Shown: positions 1 through 5,293 of the stretch, one piece after another
Position numbering within the stretch: the first letter of the stretch is position 1
Layout: the number at the start of each line of letters is the position of its first letter
NCBI GenBank assembly: GCA_023253795.1
Contig: JALRFG010000072.1
Span: 1-8,806, forward strand
Length of the DNA stretch: 8,806 nt
Origin: Methylocystis sp.
Lineage (GTDB): Bacteria; Pseudomonadota; Alphaproteobacteria; Rhizobiales; Beijerinckiaceae
Direction of reading: 5' to 3'
Made by a program: the position numbers and the translations under genes
Notes under the pieces: generated by a model
The model's input: the letters and a program-made list of their open reading frames with translations, nothing else
Told to the model about the DNA's origin: nothing
The model's database searches: none

Positions 1-57
1 CTCTCCCTGCCGCCCCGCCGGCGGCGTCTTGAAGTACAAAGCGATGAAACATCGCCG
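1..57 (-). promoter_or_regulatory. Probable expression platform downstream of the cobalamin riboswitch
   Basis: On the minus strand, after the closing stem of the riboswitch, two perfect hairpins follow in order. The first has 6-bp arms with a 3-nt loop (41-55, arms GCGATG/CATCGC). The second is GC-only, with 6-bp arms (9-14 and 20-25) and a 5-nt loop. The second abuts a purine run AGGGAGAG (8 down to 1) that looks like a Shine-Dalgarno site, so the controlled start codon is probably just beyond the left edge. Neither hairpin is followed by a proper T-run, so control of translation is more likely than an intrinsic terminator. The role is inferred; the structures are read directly. Confidence 0.5.
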
Positions 58-222
58 TGACGGCAGGTCTCCTGGCTCCCGGCCTGTTCCGCGCCGCCTT
101 CCCGGACATGGGCCCAGTGGCGTTTGGCGCGGCGTGTCGCCGGTTACAGTTGCGGGGGCAGCCGCGGCTTTGGAGGATTCCCTCACCGCATTCCCTTTTC
201 GCCTTCTTGCGAAGGACCGTCT
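58..222 (-). promoter_or_regulatory. Cobalamin (adenosylcobalamin-type) riboswitch
   Basis: All hallmark blocks of the cobalamin riboswitch are present in order on the minus strand. These are the GGGAATGCGGTG...AATCC block (195-175), the GCCCCCGCAACTGTAAC core (159-143), GCCACTG (121-115), CCGGGAAGGC (about 105-96) and the 3' B12 box AGCCAGGAGACCTGCC (77-62). A closing P1 stem forms between GACGG (221-217) and CCGTC (63-59). In this family, ligand binding represses downstream B12 synthesis or uptake genes. The aptamer points left, so it does not control cobO, which lies on the other strand. Its target is outside the window; a B12 transporter (btuB-type) or a cobalt-insertion or cob biosynthesis gene would be usual. 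Confidence 0.95.
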
Positions 223-235
223 GACACAGTCTTAT
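207..235 (+). promoter_or_regulatory. Candidate promoter for cobO
   Basis: TTGCGA (207-212) and TCTTAT (230-235), each 4 of 6 matches to consensus, are separated by 17 nt. The predicted start near 242 would give a leader of about 34 nt to the GTG at 276. Its -10 lies almost exactly on the -10 proposed for the leftward riboswitch promoter. Both hexamers are weak, and cobO might be transcribed from elsewhere. Confidence 0.25.
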
Positions 236-257
236 GCGCCCGGCTCAATTCCGTCAA
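229..257 (-). promoter_or_regulatory. Candidate promoter for the riboswitch transcript
   Basis: Reading leftward, TTGACG (257-252, 5 of 6 matches to the -35 consensus) is followed after exactly 17 nt by TAAGAC (234-229, 3 of 6 matches to the -10). A start 6-8 nt further would fall at about 222, exactly where the P1 stem of the riboswitch begins, which is the main support. The -10 is weak, so this remains an inference. Confidence 0.4.
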
Positions 258-275
258 ACAGCAGGAGATGCAGGC

Positions 276-893
276 GTGGATGAAGCAGACGAGGCGGCGG
301 CGGCTCAGCGTCATCGCGAGAAAATGCAGAAACGCAAATCGCTGCAGGACGCGGAAGTTGCAGGGAAAACGATTGCGGACAAAGGCTTGCTGATGGTCCA
401 CACCGGATCGGGCAAGGGCAAGTCAACAGCGGCCTTCGGGCTGGCTGTGCGGGCGCTGGGACATGGCTGGAAGGTCGGCGTCGTGCAGTTCGGGAAGGGC
501 GCATGGCAGAGCGGCGAGCGCAAGATTCTCGAAAAGCTCGGCGATGTCGCCTGGCATACGCTCGGCGAGGGCTTCACCTGGGAGACGCAGGATCGCGCCC
601 GCGACGAGATGGCGGCGCGCCGGGCCTGGGACAAAACAATGGAGCTTATGGCCGATCCGGCGATTCGTCTGATCGTGCTCGATGAGTTGAACATCGCCCT
701 ACGTTACGAGCATTTGCCGTTGATGGAGGTCGTCGACGCGCTCACGGCGCGCCGTGAGGGGCTGCATGTCGTGGTGACGGGACGAAACGCCAAGCCGGAA
801 ATGATCGCCGCCGCCGACCTCGTCACCGAAATGACGCTGGTGAAGCATCATTTCGCGGCGGGGGTGAAGGCGCAGGAGGGGATCGAGTTTTAG
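276..893 (+). CDS. cobO: Corrinoid adenosyltransferase CobO (cob(I)yrinic acid a,c-diamide adenosyltransferase)
   Basis: This cytoplasmic enzyme transfers the 5'-deoxyadenosyl group of ATP to the cobalt of cob(I)yrinic acid a,c-diamide (EC 2.5.1.17) in adenosylcobalamin synthesis or corrinoid salvage. The 205-residue product has the family P-loop VHTGSGKGKST (41-51), a Walker B-like RLIVLDELN (131-139), the VVTGRNA segment (166-172) and the typical C-terminal end KAQEGIEF. Length fits CobO/BtuR proteins (about 200-215). I chose GTG 276 because GCAGGAG (261-267) sits 8 nt upstream. An in-frame ATG at 234 would add 14 unconserved residues, has no ribosome site and falls inside the proposed -10; ATG 324 would remove the usual N-terminal helix. 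It is divergent from the B12 riboswitch and converges on the kinase gene, 10 bp away. Confidence 0.93.
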   Translation: MDEADEAAAAQRHREKMQKRKSLQDAEVAGKTIADKGLLMVHTGSGKGKSTAAFGLAVRALGHGWKVGVVQFGKGAWQSGERKILEKLGDVAWHTLGEGFTWETQDRARDEMAARRAWDKTMELMADPAIRLIVLDELNIALRYEHLPLMEVVDALTARREGLHVVVTGRNAKPEMIAAADLVTEMTLVKHHFAAGVKAQEGIEF

Positions 894-903
894 CGCTCTC
901 TTC

Positions 904-2274
904 CTAGATCGGCAGCTTCACCGTCGCGCGCAGGCCGCCCAGGGGGCTGCGGTCGAGTTCGATATCGCCGCCATGCGACCGCGCGATGTCGCGGGCGATG
1001 GCGAGACCAAGCCCCGAATTGGCGGTGTCCTGATTGCGCGACTCATCGAGCCGATAGAAGGGCCGGAAGGCGTCCTCGCGCTTTTCGAGCGGAATGCCCG
1101 GCCCGTCGTCGTCGATGTGGACGAACATTGAGCGACCGTCGTTCTGGATCGAAAACTCAAGCTTCTGACCATAGCGCTGCGCATTGCCAACGAGATTGGC
1201 GAACAGTCGCTTGATCGAGGCCGGCCGCGCCACAAGGGTCGGATCGCCGTCGATGGTCAGCGTGGTCGTCAGACCATGGCGCTCGCTGTCGGCTTTCAGC
1301 TCATCGAGAATGACGGCGATGTCCGTTGGCGTCGAGGTCTCGCCGCCGTCGCCGCGCGCAAAGGCCAGATAGGCCTCGACGATGCGCTCCATTTCATCAA
1401 CATCTTTGCGCATCTCCACGGCTTCATTGCCTTCGCCCATCAGCGCGAGAGACAGCTTAAAGCGGGTGATGATGGTGCGCAGATCGTGCGACACGCCATT
1501 GAGCATGGTCGTGCGTTGTTCGATGGCGCGTTCGACGCGGCGTTTCATCTCCAGGAAGGCCGCGCCGGCGCGCCGCACCTCACGCGCGCCCTTGGGCGTG
1601 AATTTTACGTCGCGACCCTTGCCGAACTCTTCCGCTGCTTCCGCAAGTCGGAGGATTGGCCGGATCTGGTTGCGCAGGAAGGAGGTGGCGACGGCGAGGA
1701 TGATGATCGAGGCGATCGCCATCCACATGAAGAAAATATAGGAGTTCGACGCATAGGCGTGTGAACGGTTGAACAGCATCCGCAAGGTTGAGTCATTGAG
1801 CGCGACGCGGATTTCAACAAAATTGCGCGATTGTCCGGTGTTCACCGAAAAGGGCTGGGCGATGCGCCGCGCCAGTTCCTTGTTCAGCGCAGTGTCGAGC
1901 AGCGAGAACAGCGAGCCACGCTTTTTGGGTTCCGGCAGCGTCTCTCTCGGCAAGACGGTCAGTTCGACGCTCATCGCCGTGGCGGCGATGCGGCGCAGTT
2001 TCTCGTGGTCGGGGTCGTCCGGAAAATCCTTGTAGGTCTCGACAATCGCGGCGACCTCGCGGGCGACGCCGGCCGAGAGGCGATAGGTCACGACCTCCCA
2101 GTGACGCTCCATGAACACATAGGCGATGGCCGATTGCAGAAGAACGATGGGCAGGATGACGATCAGCAGCGCGCGCGCATAAAGGCCGCGCGGCATCCGG
2201 TCGTGCAGCCAGATCTTGAAGGCGCGCCAGAGGTTACGGGGAGCGGAGATCAGCTCGGTGAGGGCGACGGTCAT
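904..2274 (-). CDS. Membrane sensor histidine kinase, EnvZ-like (partner of the adjacent response regulator)
   Basis: The 456-residue product is an inner-membrane sensor kinase that should phosphorylate the response regulator encoded just upstream. Domains in order: TM1 about 34-54; a periplasmic sensor region about 55-178 with no fold I recognise; TM2 about 179-199; HAMP linker about 200-252; DHp helix with SHDLRT, phosphoacceptor His263; ATPase domain with N box NLVGNA (360-365), G1 DDDGPG (388-393) and G2 GLGLAIA (421-427). The residue five after His263 is Ile (HDLRTIIT), where EnvZ-type kinases usually have Pro. The start at 2274 forms an ATGA overlap with the stop of the upstream gene, which points to translational coupling. 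The frame stays open upstream, but that part overlaps the regulator gene and is Arg-rich shadow sequence. The signal sensed is unknown. Confidence 0.9.
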   Translation of the reverse strand: MTVALTELISAPRNLWRAFKIWLHDRMPRGLYARALLIVILPIVLLQSAIAYVFMERHWEVVTYRLSAGVAREVAAIVETYKDFPDDPDHEKLRRIAATAMSVELTVLPRETLPEPKKRGSLFSLLDTALNKELARRIAQPFSVNTGQSRNFVEIRVALNDSTLRMLFNRSHAYASNSYIFFMWMAIASIIILAVATSFLRNQIRPILRLAEAAEEFGKGRDVKFTPKGAREVRRAGAAFLEMKRRVERAIEQRTTMLNGVSHDLRTIITRFKLSLALMGEGNEAVEMRKDVDEMERIVEAYLAFARGDGGETSTPTDIAVILDELKADSERHGLTTTLTIDGDPTLVARPASIKRLFANLVGNAQRYGQKLEFSIQNDGRSMFVHIDDDGPGIPLEKREDAFRPFYRLDESRNQDTANSGLGLAIARDIARSHGGDIELDRSPLGGLRATVKLPI

Positions 2275-3050
2275 AAGGGTCCTCTGGAGGCCGAAGGCTG
2301 GAGCCTGGGCGGATCGAGTATCAGGCGATAGCCTTGTCCACGAATGGTGAGCAACAGGCGCGGGGCGCGCGGGTCGGTTTCGATCTTGCGACGCAGCCGG
2401 CCGATTTCGACATCGACGGATCGTTCGGTCGCCGTCAGGCGTGCGCCGCGTCGGGCGAGCGTTTCGCGCGAAACAATGTCGCCTTTGTGTTCGATCAATT
2501 GGCGAAGCATGTCGCATTCACGCGTCGTCAGCGGGATGAGCGCCTCGCCGCGCAGGAGTTCGCCGCTGGCGGGATCGAAAGCGAAATCGCCGAAATATGC
2601 GCGGGACGCCGGCGCCGCCGGACGCTGACTGCGGCGCAGGATGCTGGCGATGCGCAGCGACAATTCTCTCGGATCGAACGGCTTGGCGAGATAGTCGTCG
2701 ACGCCCGCTTCAAGGCCGGCGACGCGATGCGGCGTTTCTGCGAGGGCGGTGAGCATCAGGATGGGCGCGGAGCGCAGCGGCTCGTCGCTGGCGCGCAACC
2801 GGGCGGCGAATTCCGTCCCATTCTCGCCGGGCATCATCACATCGAGAACAATCAGATCGAACACCAGATCGCGCAATTGTTCGCTGGCTTCGCGCGCATT
2901 GGCGGCGGCGCTGACCAGATAGCCTTCGCCGGTGAGGTAGCGGGAGAGCAGGCTGCGAATGCGCCGGTCATCGTCGACGACAAGAATATGCGCACCCGCC
3001 ATTGCGGGGTGGGGGCGCAGGGCCGGCGCGGACGATTGCAAAGCCGTCAT
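2271..3050 (-). CDS. OmpR/PhoB-family response regulator (PetR-like)
   Basis: The 259-residue two-component regulator acts as a phosphorylation-controlled DNA-binding protein. The receiver domain (about 21-140) shows the acidic pocket VVDDD (24-28), phosphoacceptor Asp70 in VLDVMMPGENG, Thr101 in MLTA and Lys123 in AKPF. The C-terminal winged helix (about 151-247) has the OmpR-type recognition region RSVDVEIGRLRRKIE (210-224) and the terminal hairpin TIRGQGYRL. An extra N-terminal stretch of about 20 residues precedes the receiver, and Met17 is an alternative start at 3002. I kept 3050 because its ATG overlaps the stop of the MarR-type gene as ATGA. The stop in turn overlaps the kinase start, so three genes form one unit. 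Gene order next to a MarR-family gene recalls petPR of Rhodobacter capsulatus; that link is from memory. Confidence 0.93.
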   Translation of the reverse strand: MTALQSSAPALRPHPAMAGAHILVVDDDRRIRSLLSRYLTGEGYLVSAAANAREASEQLRDLVFDLIVLDVMMPGENGTEFAARLRASDEPLRSAPILMLTALAETPHRVAGLEAGVDDYLAKPFDPRELSLRIASILRRSQRPAAPASRAYFGDFAFDPASGELLRGEALIPLTTRECDMLRQLIEHKGDIVSRETLARRGARLTATERSVDVEIGRLRRKIETDPRAPRLLLTIRGQGYRLILDPPRLQPSASRGPL

Positions 3051-3664
3051 GGCGCATCATCCGTCAAACCGTCCCGCACGCGGGCGCGGGCGAGGTGGTC
3101 ATGGACGCGGGCGCGTTGGTCGGCGTCGATCATGGCGAACAGAAAGTCGGCCGCAGCATCCCGCGCCGGCGGCGGCATGTCGCCGAGAACCCGCCGGAAG
3201 CGTTCCGATTGCAGAGTCGCCAGCTCGCGCGCCAGCGCTTCGCCGCGCGGGGTCAGATAGAGCAGCCGCTGACGGCGATCATGCGCGCCGGCCCGCGCCT
3301 CGACCAGGCCCGCATCGAGAAGCTGCTTGAGCACACGATTGAGGCTTTGCTTGGTGATCCGCAAAATGTCGAGCAGGGCGGCGATCGACAGTCCGGGCCG
3401 GCGGTCGACAAAATGCAGCACCCGGTGGTGCGCGCGCCCGAACCCGTAGGTTTCAAGCAGTCGGTCAGCGTCGCCGACAAAGTCGCGGTAGGCGAAAAAA
3501 AACAGCTCGACGAGGTCCAGCACGCCGCCGTCATCCTCGTCGCGAACGAGGGGCTCCGTCGTCCCCGCGGGAGGCGGCAGGTCGCCGCGCCAGCCGCCCG
3601 GCGGCGCTGATGCGCAGGCGGGGCGGGGCGAGGACGCCGGCTTTCGATGCAATACGTCGCTCAC
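3047..3664 (-). CDS. MarR-family transcriptional regulator (PetP-like)
   Basis: The 205-residue product is a predicted dimeric winged-helix DNA-binding protein. After a Pro/Ala-rich, probably disordered N-terminus (1-45), the MarR core begins at about residue 48. It includes the conserved-looking LVELFFFAYRDF (51-62), recognition helix ITKQSLNRVLKQLLDAGLV (103-121) and a wing with the DRR motif (AHDRRQRLLYLT, 127-138). I prefer GTG 3664, preceded by CAGGAT about 6 nt upstream, over the in-frame GTG at 3685, which has no visible ribosome site; the choice changes only 7 residues. It is the first gene of the operon and overlaps the response regulator by 4 nt. The spacer before it holds a palindromic repeat (3701-3726) that could be an operator. 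A run of eight T on the coding strand (3502-3495) encodes the Phe triplet. Confidence 0.88.
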   Translation of the reverse strand: MSDVLHRKPASSPRPACASAPPGGWRGDLPPPAGTTEPLVRDEDDGGVLDLVELFFFAYRDFVGDADRLLETYGFGRAHHRVLHFVDRRPGLSIAALLDILRITKQSLNRVLKQLLDAGLVEARAGAHDRRQRLLYLTPRGEALARELATLQSERFRRVLGDMPPPARDAAADFLFAMIDADQRARVHDHLARARVRDGLTDDAP

Positions 3665-3700
3665 AGCCAAATCCTGAAAACGCACGCTGAAGCTTGCGTC

Positions 3701-3726
3701 GCTATATGTCAGCTATATTGACATAT
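3701..3726. repeat. Inverted and 11-bp-phased direct repeat, candidate regulator binding site
   Basis: ATATGTCA (3704-3711) and TGACATAT (3719-3726) form a perfect 8-bp inverted repeat around a 7-bp spacer. GCTATAT also occurs twice in direct orientation, at 3701-3707 and 3712-3718, offset by 11 bp. The element is AT-rich in a GC-rich setting and lies in the divergent spacer between the MarR-type gene and ilvE. Palindromes suit MarR dimers, while direct repeats one helical turn apart suit OmpR-family regulators; both proteins are encoded next door. Binding is an inference. Confidence 0.55.
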
Positions 3727-3746
3727 TTCTGGCCGATGGCTAGTGC
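3718..3746 (+). promoter_or_regulatory. Candidate ilvE promoter overlapping the repeat
   Basis: A perfect -35 TTGACA (3718-3723) lies inside the right arm of the repeat. At 17 nt spacing the -10 would be TAGTGC (3741-3746), which is poor, so the promoter may need an activator or may not be used. If real, a protein on the repeat would compete directly with RNA polymerase for the -35 region. Confidence 0.3.
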
Positions 3747-3804
3747 AGGGCGCGAGTGGCGCGGGCTTCGAGGGCTCGATGACGCCAACCCCCGGAGCTT
3801 TGTA

Positions 3805-4707
3805 ATGTCGCTTCCGCCCTTCGATCAGCGCGACGGTTTCATCTGGCACAACGGCTCGCTCGTTCCCTGGCGCGATGCGAAACTGCATGTTCTCTCGCAC
3901 GGCCTCCATTACGGCTCCTGCGTGTTCGAGGGCGAGCGCGCCTATGGCGGCAATATCTTCAAATCACGCGAACATTCCGAGCGCTTCCGTCGCTCGGCCG
4001 AGATCCTCGATTTTGAGATCCCCTACAGCGTCGAGCAGCTTGACGCCGCCAAGGACGCAACCGTTCGCGCCAATGGTCTGGTGAACTGCTATGTGCGTCC
4101 GGTGGCGTGGCGCGGCAGCGAAATGATGGCTGTCGCGGCGCAGAACTCCACGATCAATGTCGCCATCGCAGTCTGGGACTGGCCGAGCATGTTCGACATC
4201 GCGACGAAGATGAAGGGCATCAAGCTCGACATCGCCGAATATCGTCGTCCCGATCCGATGACGGCGCCTTCAGGCGCCAAGGCCGCCGGCCTCTACATGA
4301 TCTGTACGATCTCCAAGCATCGCGCCGAACGGCGCGGTTACGCCGATGCGCTGATGTTCGACTGGCAGGGCAGGGTCGCGGAATGCACCGGCGCCAATGT
4401 CTTCTTCGTCAAGGATGGCGCGTTGCATACGCCGATCGCCGATTGTTTCTTGGATGGCATCACCCGTCGCACGGTGATCGATCTGGCGAAGCGTCGCGGC
4501 ATTGAGGTGATTGAACGCCGCATCATGCCTGAAGAATTGAGCGGCTTTGACGAATGCTTCATCTGTGGCACCGGCGCCGAAGTCACGCCGGTGGCGGAGA
4601 TCGGCGAAACCTATCGCTTTACACCTGGCGCCGTGTCCCGCGCCCTGATCGAGGACTATGAGCGCGAGGTCAACGCCGGCCCGCGTCCCGACTGGCTCTC
4701 CAAATAA
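3805..4707 (+). CDS. ilvE: Branched-chain amino acid aminotransferase (class IV PLP fold)
   Basis: The enzyme (EC 2.6.1.42) carries out the last step of leucine, isoleucine and valine synthesis and the first of their breakdown, moving the amino group to or from glutamate/2-oxoglutarate with PLP. The 300-residue protein shows the family opening GLHYGSCVFEGERAYGG (33-49), CYVRPVAWRG (95-104), catalytic Lys159 in SGAKAAG and Glu193 in VAECTGANVFF; both match the E. coli IlvE numbering. The later GITRRTVIDLAK and CGTGAEVTPV phosphate-binding motifs are also present. ATG 3805 has GGAG (3794-3797) 7 nt upstream; the frame extends to a TTG at 3694, but that part is not family-like and covers the repeat. 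A D-amino-acid transaminase or 4-amino-4-deoxychorismate lyase is less likely given the FEGERAY motif. Confidence 0.93.
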   Translation: MSLPPFDQRDGFIWHNGSLVPWRDAKLHVLSHGLHYGSCVFEGERAYGGNIFKSREHSERFRRSAEILDFEIPYSVEQLDAAKDATVRANGLVNCYVRPVAWRGSEMMAVAAQNSTINVAIAVWDWPSMFDIATKMKGIKLDIAEYRRPDPMTAPSGAKAAGLYMICTISKHRAERRGYADALMFDWQGRVAECTGANVFFVKDGALHTPIADCFLDGITRRTVIDLAKRRGIEVIERRIMPEELSGFDECFICGTGAEVTPVAEIGETYRFTPGAVSRALIEDYEREVNAGPRPDWLSK

Positions 4708-4711
4708 GCGA

Positions 4712-5140
4712 TCAGTAAAAACCGTTGCAGTCGCAGCGCTGGCGCGGTTGCGCATGCGCATGGCGGTGGTGGACGCGGCGGTAGCGCACAACCGGCTCAT
4801 AGCCGACCACCGTGTCGACTTCCGCATAGGTCGTCACCGGAACAATTTCACGCTGCATCACCGGCGCGTAGAACAAGTCCGGTTCAACCTCTCCAACGAC
4901 ATAGACGTCGCCGGCGCTGTAGCCGTTGCGATGATAGAGTCCGCCGCCATAGCCAGCCGCCGGATATTGCGGCATGCCGACAAAATAGCCCTGATCGTAA
5001 TACACCGGTCCCCAGCCGTGCCGGTAATAGGGCGAGGAGAAATCCTGCGCTGTCGCGGCGCCAGCAAGACCGAGAAGCGTTGCGCCAACCACAGCGACAA
5101 ATTGCAAACGGCGTGGAAGGGTGACTGAGGCTACACGCAT
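4712..5140 (-). CDS. Small exported Tyr/Gly/His-rich protein, function unknown
   Basis: I do not recognise a named family. The 142-residue product opens with a clear Sec signal peptide: basic VTLPRRLQ, hydrophobic FVAVVGATLLGLAGA and a likely cut after ATA before QDFSS, near residue 27. The mature part of about 115 residues begins with a Tyr/Gly/Pro-rich stretch (SPYYRHGWGPVYYDQGYF and AAGYGGGLYHRNGY). It continues into a region that may form strands (DVYVVGEVEPDLFYAPVMQ) and ends in a basic, His-rich tail HHRHAHAQPRQRCDC. It is probably periplasmic or surface-attached. ATG 5140 has GGAG about 9 nt upstream; ATG 5164 is possible but has no ribosome site and lies just behind a TATATT box (5179-5174) that may be the -10. 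It converges on ilvE with a 4-bp gap. Confidence 0.75.
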   Translation of the reverse strand: MRVASVTLPRRLQFVAVVGATLLGLAGAATAQDFSSPYYRHGWGPVYYDQGYFVGMPQYPAAGYGGGLYHRNGYSAGDVYVVGEVEPDLFYAPVMQREIVPVTTYAEVDTVVGYEPVVRYRRVHHRHAHAQPRQRCDCNGFY

Positions 5141-5293
5141 GACGATCGGCTCCGCTCTGGACATGCCAGAGGGAATATAAGCGTGAGCTATGCCTTAAAG
5201 GCCAGCGTTTTCACGCGCCGACACCAAGGAAAGATGCGGCAGGGTTAACAAAGGCTTACGCCAGACATGCGCCCCTGTCGCAAAATTGGCGGC

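Noticed and set aside
29..283. Plus-strand small frame at the left end
   Set aside because: It runs through the antisense of the cobalamin riboswitch, whose conserved blocks explain the sequence.
880..920. Shared terminator between the converging cobO and kinase genes
   Set aside because: Only the short palindrome AGCGCT is seen in the 10-bp gap, with no stable stem or T-run.
2275..2517. Upstream extension of the kinase gene by 81 codons
   Set aside because: It overlaps the winged-helix part of the response regulator, is Arg-rich and not kinase-like; the ATGA overlap at 2271-2274 gives a better start.
2334..3260. Plus-strand frame of 308 codons
   Set aside because: It lies wholly opposite the response regulator and MarR-type genes, has no family motifs, and is the kind of shadow frame expected opposite high-GC genes.
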